A stretch of 55,504 nucleotides of DNA, taken from positions 1 through 55,504 of the forward strand of contig JAJPHD010000015.1 in assembly GCA_021325455.1 (NCBI GenBank). Direction: 5' to 3'. The stretch's first letter is position 1, and each line of letters opens with the position of its first letter. Below the pieces are notes generated by a model. It was given only the letters and a program-made list of their open reading frames with translations, made no database searches and was not told where the DNA came from. The position numbers were made by a program, and so were the translations under genes. This DNA is from Actinomycetota bacterium. GTDB taxonomy: Bacteria > Actinomycetota > Acidimicrobiia > Acidimicrobiales > JAJPHD01. Positions 42,573 through 51,034 of this stretch are shown one piece after another.

Positions 42573-43670
42573 ATGAAGGGTGAGCCGGGGCCTCCTGCGC
42601 TCGAGGTGTCCACCGTTGCCGATGACGAGGTGGTGGCCCACGTGCCGGGCCGCCCGGCCATGGTGCTCACCTTGGGGGGCCTTCCTCCCGACACGGAGGT
42701 CGACCTGGCCCCCCTGCTCCGCCAGGCCCCTCCCGGCACCGAGGTGAGGGAGGGGTTGAGGGCGGTGCGTACGCTGCCCCGGCCGCCCGGCCCCTTCCTG
42801 GCCCGGGTGGCCACCGTGAACGACCTGCACTTCGGGGAGGTGGAGGCCGGCGCTTACGGGGGGGACCCGCCGGTCGAGGGAGTGCGGGTGGAGGCCGGGG
42901 AGGCTCCCTATCCCGAGACGATGAGCCGGGGCGCGGCAGAGGAGGTGGAGGCCTGCCGACCAGATGCGGTGGTGGCCAACGGCGACCTGACCGCCGCCGG
43001 GCGGCCCTCGGAGGTGGACGCCTTCCGCAGCTGCTGGCAGGCCCGGTTCGGTGTGCGGTTGCACTGGGTGCCCGGCAACCACGACGTGGCCACCGGTCCT
43101 TGCCAGGGGCCGCCCACCAAGGAGGTCCGCCTGCCCGGCCTGACCTTGGCCCTCCTCGACACGACCATCCCCGGCAGGCCGACCGGGGCGCTCTCCGCCG
43201 AGCAGGTGGAGTGGCTGGACGAGCTGGGCTCCCGGTCCGAGACCCCCGTCCTCGTCCTGGGCCACCACCACCCCTGGAGCCCCGCCTACGGGAGCCGGCC
43301 GGCTGGGTACTTCGGCATCAAGCCCGACGACTCCGAGGCCCTGGTGGAGGTGGTGGCCCGCCGCCCGGCCATCATCGGCTATGCGTCGGGGCACACGCAC
43401 CGCAACCGGGTCCGGCGCTTCCCCGGCACCGGTGAGGTGCCCTGGGCGGAGGTGGCGGCCCTCAAGGACTACCCGGGCACCTGGGTGGAGTACCGCGTCT
43501 ACGAGGGCGGGGTGCTCCACGTTCATCGCCGGGTCTCCACGTCGGCGGCCCTGGACTGGTCGGAGCGCTGCCGGGCCATGCTCAACGGCTGGTACCCGAC
43601 CTACGCCTTCGGGGGGCTCGCCGACCGCTGCTTCCCTTTGTGGCCTCGCCGCCACCCTTGTCACCACTAG
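42573..43670 (+). CDS. Calcineurin-like metallophosphoesterase
   Basis: The protein of about 365 residues has all metal motifs of the phosphoesterase fold: D84-L-H86 (VNDLHFGE), GD (NGDLTAAG, Asp138), GNHD (168-171), GHHHP and GHTHRN. An N-terminal region of about 75 residues precedes the domain. Relatives include cAMP phosphodiesterases of the CpdA type, but the substrate is unknown. ATG 42573 lies 11 bases after the stop of the small gene, so it is probably co-transcribed; its N-terminus is not certain. Confidence 0.82.
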   Translation: MKGEPGPPALEVSTVADDEVVAHVPGRPAMVLTLGGLPPDTEVDLAPLLRQAPPGTEVREGLRAVRTLPRPPGPFLARVATVNDLHFGEVEAGAYGGDPPVEGVRVEAGEAPYPETMSRGAAEEVEACRPDAVVANGDLTAAGRPSEVDAFRSCWQARFGVRLHWVPGNHDVATGPCQGPPTKEVRLPGLTLALLDTTIPGRPTGALSAEQVEWLDELGSRSETPVLVLGHHHPWSPAYGSRPAGYFGIKPDDSEALVEVVARRPAIIGYASGHTHRNRVRRFPGTGEVPWAEVAALKDYPGTWVEYRVYEGGVLHVHRRVSTSAALDWSERCRAMLNGWYPTYAFGGLADRCFPLWPRRHPCHH

Positions 43671-43712
43671 TAGTGAGACCACCGCTCTCAATCCCCAGGA
43701 AGACCGGGTTTG

Positions 43713-43728
43713 TCCCCAGCCCTGGGGA
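43713..43728. terminator. Perfect inverted repeat between convergent genes
   Basis: TCCCCAG-CC-CTGGGGA forms a perfect 7-bp stem in the gap between the converging phosphoesterase and ethylmalonyl-CoA mutase genes. No U-tract follows; a bidirectional terminator is likely but unproven. Confidence 0.45.
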
Positions 43729-43772
43729 GAACCCTGTGGAGAACGTCGGCGCGAGGGATGCGGCCGGCCGGC

Positions 43773-45767
43773 TCACGCCACGGGAGCGCCCGCCCGGTGG
43801 TGCTCAGCCAGGTCCAGGAGCTGGTCCATGAGGGCGGACAGGGCGTAGTCCTTGGGCGTGTACACGGCGGCCACCCCGGCCTCCCGCAGGACCTCGGCAT
43901 CGGTGGGGGGCACGATGCCACCGACCACGACCGGAGCGCTGACGCCGGCCTCCCGAAGGCGGCGGAGCACCTCGGGCACCAGCTGGAGGTGGCTCCCCGA
44001 AAGGATGGAGATGCCCACCACGTCCACGTCCTCGTCCCGGGCGGCGGCGGCGATCTGGGCCGGCGTGAGCCGGATCCCCTCGTAGATGACCTCGAAGCCG
44101 GCGTCGCGTGCCGCCACCGCCACCTGCTCGGCTCCGTTGGAGTGGCCGTCGAGGCCGGGCTTGGCCACCAGCAGCCGGGGGTGACCGGTGCCGGCGGCCA
44201 TCTCCCTGGCCCGGGCGGCCACGGCAGCCAGCTCGTCCCCCCGCCGGCCCACTCCCCCGCCCACGCCCGTGGGAGCCCGGTACTCTCCGAACACCTCCCG
44301 CAGGGCCCCGGCCCACTCCCCGGTAGTGCCACCGGCATGGGCCAGGGCCAGGGTGGGGCCCATGATGTTGTCGGTCGAGGCGGCCGCCCGCCGCAGCTGG
44401 TCCAGGGCCCGGCGCACGCCTCCCGGGTCGCGCCGTGCGGAGGGGTGAGCCTTCCCCCTACCCGCCCGCCAGGCCCGCACCTCCTCGGCCAGGGCGTGCT
44501 CCACAGCGGGGTCCACGGTGAGGAAGGCCCCGGCCGCCCCTTCGCCGAGCAGGCCCGAGGGGGCCGACTCGGTGAAGCAGTTGACCCCCACGACCTTGAG
44601 CTCGCCCGCCTCTATGCGCCGGGTCCGCTCGGCCTGGCTGGCCACCAGGCGGGCCTTGAGCTCCCCCACCGCCTCGAAGGCCCCGCCCATCTCCAGGACC
44701 TCGTCCAGCTCGGCCCGGGCCGCCTCGGCCAGGGAGGCGGTGCCGGCCTCGATCACGCGGGAGCCCTCGAAGATGTCGTCGTGCTCCAGCAGGTCCGTCT
44801 CGTAGGCGAGCACCTGCTGGATGCGCAGGGACCACTGCTGGTCCCAGGGGCGGGGCAGGCCCAGGGCCTCGTTCCAGCAGGGCAGCTGGATGGCCCGGGC
44901 CCGGGCCGAGCGGGACAGGGTGACCCCCAGCATCTCCAGCACGATGCGCTGGACGTTGTTCTCGGGCTGGGACTCGGTCAACCCGAGGGAGTTGACCTGC
45001 ACCCCGTACCGGAAGCGCCGCATCGCCGGGTCGGTCACCCCGTAGCGGTCGGCGCATATCCGCTCCCAGAGCCGGGCAAAGGCCCGCACCTTGCAGACCT
45101 CCTCCACGAAGCGGATGCCCGAGTTCAAGAAGAAGGAGATGCGGCCCACCACCCGGGGCAGATCGGCTCGGGCCACCTGGCCCGAGGCCCGCACGGCGTC
45201 GAGCACGCCTATGGCGGTGGCCAGCGAGTAGGCCACCTCCTGCACCGGCGTGGCCCCTGCCTCCTGCAGGTGGTAGCTGCACACGTTGATGGGGTTCCAG
45301 CGGGGGGTGTGGTGAAGGCACCAGGCGATCAGGTCCACGGTGAGGCGCCGGCTGGCCGCCGGGGGGAAGATGAACGTCCCCCGCGAGAGGTACTCCTTCA
45401 CAATGTCGTTCTGGGTGGTGCCGGCCAGGCGGCTCGTGTCCAGTCCCCTCTTCTCCGCCACGGCCACGTAGAGGCTGAGGAGCCAGGCTGCGGTGGCGTT
45501 GATGGTCATGGAGGTGTTCATCTCCTCCAGGGGGATCCCCTCCACCAGCTCGGCCATGTGCCCGATGTGGGCCACGGGGACCCCCACCTTGCCGACCTCA
45601 CCGGCAGCCTCGGCCGCGTCGGGGTCGTAGCCGATCTGGGTGGGCAGGTCGAAGGCGATCGAGAGACCGGTCTGGCCCCGGGCCAGGTTGGTGCGGTAAA
45701 GCTCGTTCGACGCCTTGGCGCTGGAGTGGCCGGAGTACGTGCGCATCATCCAGGGCTTGTCGGCCAT
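43773..45767 (-). CDS. ecm: Ethylmalonyl-CoA mutase (coenzyme B12)
   Basis: The 664-residue single-chain mutase carries the substrate-binding barrel (RTYSGHSSAKASNELYRTNLARGQTGLS, EMNTSMTINATAAWLLSLY, RISFFLNSGIRF, VQVNSLGLTESQPENN) and a C-terminal B12 domain with the DxHxxG motif (LDGHSNG, His542 binds cobalt). It lines up closely over its whole length with what I recall of Rhodobacter Ecm, including EYRAPTGVG, rather than with methylmalonyl-CoA mutase. It converts (2R)-ethylmalonyl-CoA to methylsuccinyl-CoA. ATG 45767 follows GGGAGGT. The hydroxyacyl-CoA dehydrogenase gene lies 74 bases upstream on the same strand. Confidence 0.93.
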   Translation of the reverse strand: MADKPWMMRTYSGHSSAKASNELYRTNLARGQTGLSIAFDLPTQIGYDPDAAEAAGEVGKVGVPVAHIGHMAELVEGIPLEEMNTSMTINATAAWLLSLYVAVAEKRGLDTSRLAGTTQNDIVKEYLSRGTFIFPPAASRRLTVDLIAWCLHHTPRWNPINVCSYHLQEAGATPVQEVAYSLATAIGVLDAVRASGQVARADLPRVVGRISFFLNSGIRFVEEVCKVRAFARLWERICADRYGVTDPAMRRFRYGVQVNSLGLTESQPENNVQRIVLEMLGVTLSRSARARAIQLPCWNEALGLPRPWDQQWSLRIQQVLAYETDLLEHDDIFEGSRVIEAGTASLAEAARAELDEVLEMGGAFEAVGELKARLVASQAERTRRIEAGELKVVGVNCFTESAPSGLLGEGAAGAFLTVDPAVEHALAEEVRAWRAGRGKAHPSARRDPGGVRRALDQLRRAAASTDNIMGPTLALAHAGGTTGEWAGALREVFGEYRAPTGVGGGVGRRGDELAAVAARAREMAAGTGHPRLLVAKPGLDGHSNGAEQVAVAARDAGFEVIYEGIRLTPAQIAAAARDEDVDVVGISILSGSHLQLVPEVLRRLREAGVSAPVVVGGIVPPTDAEVLREAGVAAVYTPKDYALSALMDQLLDLAEHHRAGAPVA

Positions 45768-45841
45768 TCGGCACCTCCCGCGAGATGGAAGGGAAAAGGG
45801 ATGCAAGGCAAGAGCCTTATGCCGCCGGCGACCCTCTCCCC

Positions 45842-46693
45842 CTAATGCCGGTGGTAATCGTAGAAACCCCTTCCTGACTTGCGCCCGAGCTGCTCGGCGG
45901 AGACCATGCGCCGGAGAAGGGGGGCGGGAGCGTAGTTGGGGTCCCGGTACTCGTGATAGAGGGCTTCGAGAATGGCCAGGCTGGTGTCCAGGCCTACCAG
46001 GTCGAGGAGGGCGAAGGGGCCCATGGGGAAGCCACAGGCGCCCTGCATGGCGGTGTCGATGTCCTCCTTGGAAGCCACTCCCAGCTCGAGCAGGCGGATG
46101 GCGTTGTTGAGGTACGGGAAGAGGAGGGCATTGACCACGAAGCCCGCCCGGTCGGCCACCTCCACCGCCCGCTTGCCGCAGGACTCCACGAAGGCCCGAG
46201 CGGTGGACATGGTCCCATCGCTGACGGTGAGGGGGCGCACCAGCTCCACCAGGTCCATGACCGTAGCCGGGTTGAAGAAGTGGATCCCGCACACCTGCTC
46301 GGGGCGGCCTGTCTCCATGGCCATCTCGATCACCGGGAGGGTGGAGGTGTTCGAGGCGAGGATGGTGGGGTCGGGGCAGAGGCGGTCCAGGTCGCTGAAC
46401 AGGTGCTTCTTCACGGCCAGGTCCTCGACCACTGACTCGATCACGAGGTCGCAGCGGGCCAGGGCGTCGAGCTCCGAGGTGGCGGTGACCCGGCCGAGGG
46501 CCGCGTCGCGCTCCTCAGCGGAGAGCTTGCCCTTGTCGACCCGGCGGTTGAGGGACTTCTCCAGGGCGGCCATGGTGGCATCGGCCGTGGCCTGCTGGCG
46601 GGACCGCAGCACCACCTCGTGGCCGGCCAGGGCGGCGCACTCGGCTATCCCCGATCCCATGATGCCCGACCCCACGACCCCGAGGGCAACCAT
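45842..46693 (-). CDS. 3-hydroxybutyryl-CoA dehydrogenase
   Basis: The 283-residue enzyme has the NAD-binding GSGIMGSGIAE (GxGxxG at 8-13), the catalytic pair His138 (GIHFFNPA) and Glu150 (VMDLVELV), and the C-terminal helical domain RLLELGVASKEDIDTAMQ and GFPMGPFALLDLVGLD. It reduces acetoacetyl-CoA to 3-hydroxybutyryl-CoA or the reverse. A leaderless start is predicted: TAACCT (46705-46700, minus) lies 6 bases before ATG, and the leader contains no SD. The operator at 46703-46716 overlaps this -10. Ecm follows in the same operon. Confidence 0.93.
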   Translation of the reverse strand: MVALGVVGSGIMGSGIAECAALAGHEVVLRSRQQATADATMAALEKSLNRRVDKGKLSAEERDAALGRVTATSELDALARCDLVIESVVEDLAVKKHLFSDLDRLCPDPTILASNTSTLPVIEMAMETGRPEQVCGIHFFNPATVMDLVELVRPLTVSDGTMSTARAFVESCGKRAVEVADRAGFVVNALLFPYLNNAIRLLELGVASKEDIDTAMQGACGFPMGPFALLDLVGLDTSLAILEALYHEYRDPNYAPAPLLRRMVSAEQLGRKSGRGFYDYHRH

Positions 46694-46699
46694 GGAAGG

Positions 46700-46716
46700 A
46701 GGTTACCGCTCGGTAG
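46700..46716 (-). promoter_or_regulatory. -10 box and palindromic operator of the hydroxyacyl-CoA dehydrogenase/ecm operon
   Basis: TTACCG-CT-CGGTAG (46703-46716) is a palindrome of the same form as the site in front of ccr (TACCGG-CGGGTA). It overlaps the predicted -10 TAACCT (46705-46700 on the minus strand), 6 bases before the ATG, a repressor arrangement identical to that of ccr. Confidence 0.6.
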
Positions 46717-46721
46717 GCAGC

Positions 46722-47276
46722 TCAGTCCTTCTCGGTGATGGTCACCGACTCGATGGTGACCCGCTCCTGGGGCTTGCCGCTCCTGGTGCCGGTGGCGTCG
46801 AGGGCCGCCACCACGTCCAGGCCCTTCACGACCTTGCCGAACAGGGAGTATTGGGGGGGGAGGCGCACGCCGTCGGGGCCACTGATGATGAAGAACTGGC
46901 TCCCGTTGGTGTCGGGCCCGGCATTGGCCATGGCCAGCGACCCCACCTCGTAGCGCCCCGGGGGAGGCAGCTCGTCGGCGAAGCGGTAACCGGGGCCGCC
47001 CCGGCCCGTGCCTTCGGGGTCACCCCCTTGGACCACGAAGCCGGGGATGATCCGGTGGAAGACGATGCCGTCGAAGTAGTGGTAGCGGGCCAGGAACACG
47101 AAGTTGTTGACCGTCCTGGGGGCGGCCAGGGGGTCGAGGGCGATGGTCATGGTGCCCTTGGAGGTGACCATCTCCGCCTGGTAGCGCCTCTGCGGGTCTA
47201 TGCACATGGGGGGCGGGCTGTCGAAGCGCCTGCGCTGGGGGCTGGAGCCGTCGGGGGAAGGGCAGTCTGCGGGCAT
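46722..47276 (-). CDS. Cyclophilin-type peptidyl-prolyl isomerase (soluble)
   Basis: The 184-residue cyclophilin has the active-site segment [14 protein letters not shown] (catalytic Arg in FHR), LAMANAGPDTNGSQFFI and YSLFGKVVKGLDVV. It catalyses Xaa-Pro isomerisation. The N-terminus (ADCPSPDGSSPQRRRF, PPPMCIDP) is shared with the next cyclophilin and has two Cys. No signal peptide or membrane helix is seen. It lies 25 bases after the membrane-anchored paralogue and starts at ATG 47276 with GGAGAAAG upstream. Confidence 0.92.
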   Translation of the reverse strand: MPADCPSPDGSSPQRRRFDSPPPMCIDPQRRYQAEMVTSKGTMTIALDPLAAPRTVNNFVFLARYHYFDGIVFHRIIPGFVVQGGDPEGTGRGGPGYRFADELPPPGRYEVGSLAMANAGPDTNGSQFFIISGPDGVRLPPQYSLFGKVVKGLDVVAALDATGTRSGKPQERVTIESVTITEKD

Positions 47277-47301
47277 GGGGGCTTTCTCCAGGGGTCGAGG
47301 G

Positions 47302-48084
47302 TCAGGGCGAGATGGTCACGGACAACATGCGGTGGGTGACCCTCGGGTACCCGGAGGCGCTGCCCCCAGCGGCGATCTTGTCGACCACCTTCATGCCCGA
47401 GGTCACCTGGCCCAGGATGGCGTAGTCGGTCCCCAGGGCCTGGGCGCCCTTCTTGCTCAGCACGACGAAGAACTGTGCCCCCGCCGTGCCCGGTCGTTCG
47501 GAGGCCGTCTTGGCCATGGCGACGGTGCCGACCTGGTAGGCGGAGTTGCGGGCGGGAGGCTTGCCGGGGACGGTGAAGCCCGGGGTCTGAGGCCCGCTCG
47601 GGTTGGGGTGGGACCGGGTGGGGGGGTTGAGGTCCCCCCCCTGGACCACGAAGCCGGGGATGACGCGGTGGAACGTGAGGCCCCGGTAGTAGTGGTAGCG
47701 GGCCAGGTACACGAAGTCGTTGACCACCCTCGGGTCTTGCTTGTCCAGCGTGATGCGGAAGGTCCCCACGTCGGTCCGCACCGTGGCCACGTAGGTCCGG
47801 TGGGGGTTGATACACAGTGGCGGGGCCTGCGTGAAGGAGGTGCGCCGGGGCGAGCTGCCGTTGGCCGCCGGGCACCCGGCGCTGGTGGTGGTGGCGTGCT
47901 TGGCAGGGGTGGCGGTGGTGCCGGGGTGGCGGTTGAAGACATACAGGAGCCCCACCACCACGATGATGACGGCCGCCCCCAGTCCGCCCCGCTGCAGATA
48001 GCGCCGGCGCCTCCTGGCCTTCTCCAGGCGGGCCAGCTTGGCCCGGCGGAGGGCCTTCTGGCGCTGGCGTCGAGGGTTGGCCAC
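47302..48084 (-). CDS. Membrane-anchored cyclophilin
   Basis: The 260-residue protein has an Arg/Lys-rich cytoplasmic N-terminus, one TM helix ([18 protein letters not shown], about 34-51), then [18 protein letters not shown] and a cyclophilin domain with [14 protein letters not shown] and [11 protein letters not shown]. Topology predicts the isomerase domain outside the membrane. It is clearly paralogous to the following gene. GTG 48084 is chosen because TAGGTT (48098-48093, minus) lies 8 bases upstream. It is divergent from the aspartokinase gene, which has the same TAGGTT element. Confidence 0.88.
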   Translation of the reverse strand: MANPRRQRQKALRRAKLARLEKARRRRRYLQRGGLGAAVIIVVVGLLYVFNRHPGTTATPAKHATTTSAGCPAANGSSPRRTSFTQAPPLCINPHRTYVATVRTDVGTFRITLDKQDPRVVNDFVYLARYHYYRGLTFHRVIPGFVVQGGDLNPPTRSHPNPSGPQTPGFTVPGKPPARNSAYQVGTVAMAKTASERPGTAGAQFFVVLSKKGAQALGTDYAILGQVTSGMKVVDKIAAGGSASGYPRVTHRMLSVTISP

Positions 48085-48092
48085 GTCCCCAC

Positions 48093-48160
48093 AACCTACC
48101 CATACGGGGCGGACCTGGACACCGGGGGTCACCCGCTGGGGCCAGCCAGCCGGGTAGGTT
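48093..48160. promoter_or_regulatory. Divergent TAGGTT -10 boxes (cyclophilin / aspartokinase)
   Basis: Minus-strand TAGGTT (48098-48093) is 8 bases before the cyclophilin GTG. Plus-strand TAGGTT (48155-48160) is 7 bases before the lysC ATG. Both genes lack an SD. Confidence 0.5.
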
Positions 48161-48167
48161 CGGGCCG

Positions 48168-49379
48168 ATGGGCCTCGTGGTGCAGAAGTTCGGGGGGACC
48201 TCGGTGGCCGACGCCGACCGCATGCGGGAGGTGGCCGACCACATCGCCCGCACCCGGCGCCAGGGGCACCAGGTGGTGGTGGCCATCAGCGCCATGGGCA
48301 AGACGACCGACGACCTGATCCGCCTGGCCCAGGACGTGAGCAGGGTCCGGCCCGGGAGGGAGATGGACATGCTGCTCACGGCGGGCGAGCGGGTGTCCAT
48401 GGCCCTCTTGTGCATGGCCCTCTCGGAGAGGGGCGTGCCGGCGGCATCCTTCACCGGCAGCCAGGCCGGGATCATCACCGACACCACCCACATGAAGGCC
48501 AAGATCCTGGAGGTGCGGGGCGACCGCATCCGCCAAGCCCTGGCCGCAGGGCAGGTCCCGGTCGTGGCCGGTTTCCAGGGAGTCTCGCAGACCAGGGACA
48601 TCACCACCCTGGGCCGGGGCGGGACCGACACCACGGCGGTGGCTCTGGCCGCCGCCCTTGGAGCCGCGGTGTGTGAGATCTACACCGACGTGACCGGCAT
48701 CTTCACCGCCGACCCCCGCATCGTCCCCTCGGCCCGGCGCCTGGGCCGGGTCAGCTTCGAGGAGCTGCTCGAGATGACGGCCACGGGGTGCCCCAAGCCC
48801 GCCATGCGGGCGGTCGAGTTCGCCCGCAACCACGGCGTCCCGCTGCACATCCGCTCGAGCTTCACCTGGGAGCCGGGCACCTGGGTCAAGGAGGAGGACC
48901 CTTCCATGGAGCAGGCCATAGTCTCCGCCGTCACCCATGACGCCTCGGAGGCCAAGGTGACCGTTACCGGCGTGCCGGACCGCCCCGGTGTGGCTGCCCG
49001 GCTGTTCCGGGGGCTGGCCGATCGGGCCATCAACGTGGACATGATCGTGCAGAACGCCTCGATCCACGGCCTTACCGACATCTCGTTCAGCGTGCCCAAG
49101 GACGACCTGGCCCAGAGCCTGGAGGTGGCCCGGGCCCTGGCTCCCGAGATAGGAGCCACTGACGTGCTGGGCGACCTCGACGTGGCCCGGGTGTCGCTCA
49201 TCGGGGCCGGCATGCGCACCCACCCCGGTGTCACCGCCACCATGTTCGAGACCCTGGCTGCCAACGACATCAACATCGAGATGATCTCCACTTCCTCCAT
49301 CCGCATCTCGTGCATGGTGCGAACCGGGGCCATGGAGGAGGCGGTGCAGGCCCTGCACGATGCCTTCAAACTGTCCTGA
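48168..49379 (+). CDS. lysC: Aspartokinase
   Basis: The 403-residue kinase phosphorylates aspartate, the first step towards lysine, threonine, methionine and diaminopimelate. It begins [12 protein letters not shown] and has [23 protein letters not shown] and two C-terminal ACT domains (about 265-403) for amino acid feedback. Actinobacterial lysC often has an internal start giving a separate regulatory subunit; an internal start in the ACT-preceding region is possible but not evident. asd follows after 14 bases. Confidence 0.94.
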   Translation: MGLVVQKFGGTSVADADRMREVADHIARTRRQGHQVVVAISAMGKTTDDLIRLAQDVSRVRPGREMDMLLTAGERVSMALLCMALSERGVPAASFTGSQAGIITDTTHMKAKILEVRGDRIRQALAAGQVPVVAGFQGVSQTRDITTLGRGGTDTTAVALAAALGAAVCEIYTDVTGIFTADPRIVPSARRLGRVSFEELLEMTATGCPKPAMRAVEFARNHGVPLHIRSSFTWEPGTWVKEEDPSMEQAIVSAVTHDASEAKVTVTGVPDRPGVAARLFRGLADRAINVDMIVQNASIHGLTDISFSVPKDDLAQSLEVARALAPEIGATDVLGDLDVARVSLIGAGMRTHPGVTATMFETLAANDINIEMISTSSIRISCMVRTGAMEEAVQALHDAFKLS

Positions 49380-49393
49380 AGGTTGATGCCCCC

Positions 49394-50419
49394 ATGAGTG
49401 TGCGGGTAGCCGTGGTGGGCGCCACCGGGCAGGTGGGGGGCCTGATGCGCTCCCTCCTGGCCGAGCGGTCGTTCCCGGTGGCCGAGATCCGGTTCCTCGC
49501 TTCCTCCCGGTCGGCGGGCACTCTCCTCCCCTGGGGTGACGATCATGTGGAGGTTGAGGATGCGTGGCAGGCCGACTGGGAGGGGGTGGACCTGGCCCTG
49601 TTCTCCTGCGGAGCGCCGGCCTCGAGGGAGCTGGCCCCCCGCGCCGCCGCCGCCGGGGCGGTGGTCGTGGACAACTCCTCTGCCTGGCGGATGGACCCGG
49701 AGGTCCCCCTGGTGGTCCCCGAGGTGAACGCCTCGGAGCTGGACCGGGCGCCCAAGGGGATCGTGGCCAACCCCAACTGCACGACCATGGTGGCGGTGCC
49801 AGCCCTCGCCGCCCTGCGCGACGCCGCCGGGCTGCGCCGGGTGGTGGCGGCCACCTACCAGGCCGTGTCGGGGGCGGGCGGCGCCGGTGTGGCGGAGCTG
49901 GTGGAGCAGGTGGGCAAGGTGGGCGAACGGGTGGGGGAGCTGGCCTTCGACGGCTGCTCGGCGGCCTACCCGGCCCATCGGGTCTTCCCGGCCCCCATCG
50001 CCTTCAACGCCGTTCCCCTGGCTGGCTCGATGGCCGAGGGCGGCGAGACCTCCGAGGAGCTCAAGTTCCGCAACGAGAGCCGCAAGATCCTCGGCCTGCC
50101 CGGCCTGGCCGTCTCCTGCACCTGCGTGCGGGTGGGGGTGGCGACCGGTCACATGGTTGCCCTCAACGTCGAGCTGGAGTCGGCGCTCGGTGTCGAAGAG
50201 GCGGTGGCGGCCCTGGCCCGGGCTCCGGGCCAGCGGGTGGTGGGCCTGCCCACGCCCCTCCTGGCCGCGGGGCGGGACGACTGCCTGGTGGGAAGGGTGC
50301 GCCGCGACCCGAGCGTGGAGAACGGGCTGGCCCTGGTGGTCGTGGGCGACAATCTGCGTAAGGGGGCGGCGCTCAATGCCGTCCAGATCGCCGAGGCCCT
50401 TCTCCCCCGGTTGCGCTAG
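49394..50419 (+). CDS. asd: Aspartate-semialdehyde dehydrogenase
   Basis: The 341-residue enzyme reduces aspartyl phosphate from LysC to aspartate semialdehyde with NADPH. It shows the nucleotide loop VVGATGQVGGLMR, VVDNSSAWRMD, the active Cys129 in NPNCTTM and the catalytic-type His in GVATGHMVALNVE. The ATG lies 14 bases after the lysC stop, behind AAGG; the two genes form a classic operon. Confidence 0.94.
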   Translation: MSVRVAVVGATGQVGGLMRSLLAERSFPVAEIRFLASSRSAGTLLPWGDDHVEVEDAWQADWEGVDLALFSCGAPASRELAPRAAAAGAVVVDNSSAWRMDPEVPLVVPEVNASELDRAPKGIVANPNCTTMVAVPALAALRDAAGLRRVVAATYQAVSGAGGAGVAELVEQVGKVGERVGELAFDGCSAAYPAHRVFPAPIAFNAVPLAGSMAEGGETSEELKFRNESRKILGLPGLAVSCTCVRVGVATGHMVALNVELESALGVEEAVAALARAPGQRVVGLPTPLLAAGRDDCLVGRVRRDPSVENGLALVVVGDNLRKGAALNAVQIAEALLPRLR

Positions 50420-50515
50420 CGCGGCGAGGAGCCTCACCCCCCTCCGTCGTCACCCCTCTGTGGGTGGCTGCCCTGGTGGTGGCCCGGGCCGGCTGCCAAC
50501 CGTCCTGGGATGTAA

Positions 50516-50521
50516 TAAAGT
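50516..50521 (+). promoter_or_regulatory. Leaderless -10 of the RHH-like gene
   Basis: TAAAGT lies 7 bases before ATG 50529, within an AT-rich island (TAATAAAGTAATCATC) that contrasts with the surrounding GC-rich sequence. The gap has no SD. Confidence 0.55.
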
Positions 50522-50528
50522 AATCATC

Positions 50529-51032
50529 ATGACCACACAACAGACCAGGGACGAGGTCAGGACCTTCTTCGCCCAGCGGCTCCCCGGGGGCTGGTTCGAG
50601 GGAGAGCCCGACATAGACGTCGACGACGACGAGATCCTCGTGATGGGCAGGTTGCCCGCCCCGGAGGGCGCCGACCGGGTGGCGGAAGCCGCTCGTATAG
50701 CCGAGTGGCGGGAGGAGACCCGGGGCAAGCGCATGGCCATAGCGGCCGAGGCGGAGGCCTCCTGGGAGCGCAAGGTGTCCTGGGGGGCTCGCTGTGGCGA
50801 GGTGACCAGGGCCTTCACGACCCTGAGCGTGCCGGTCATGACCAGGCTCCGGTTCCACGACCGGGCTGTGCTGGACACCCTGGTGGAGGCGGGGGTGGCC
50901 CGGAGCCGCAGCGAGGCGTTGGCCTGGTGCGTGAGGTTGGTGGGGTCTCACGAGGCCGACTGGCTGAAGGACCTGCGAGAGGCCCTGGTCGGAGTACGCC
51001 GCGTTCGGGCCGAGGGCCCCTCCCTGATCTAG
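50529..51032 (+). CDS. Ribbon-helix-helix-like protein of unknown function
   Basis: The 167-residue protein has an N-terminal DEVRTFFAQRLPGGWF segment, an acidic stretch (PDIDVDDDEIL), a helical middle (about 50-90), and a C-terminal region that reads as a ribbon-helix-helix: strand VMTRLRF, helix HDRAVLDTLVEAGV, turn ARSRS, helix EALAWCVRLVG. This suggests a DNA-binding or antitoxin-like role, but no toxin gene is adjacent. I do not recognise the family. The next gene starts 2 bases after its stop. Confidence 0.65.
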   Translation: MTTQQTRDEVRTFFAQRLPGGWFEGEPDIDVDDDEILVMGRLPAPEGADRVAEAARIAEWREETRGKRMAIAAEAEASWERKVSWGARCGEVTRAFTTLSVPVMTRLRFHDRAVLDTLVEAGVARSRSEALAWCVRLVGSHEADWLKDLREALVGVRRVRAEGPSLI

Positions 51033-51034
51033 CC

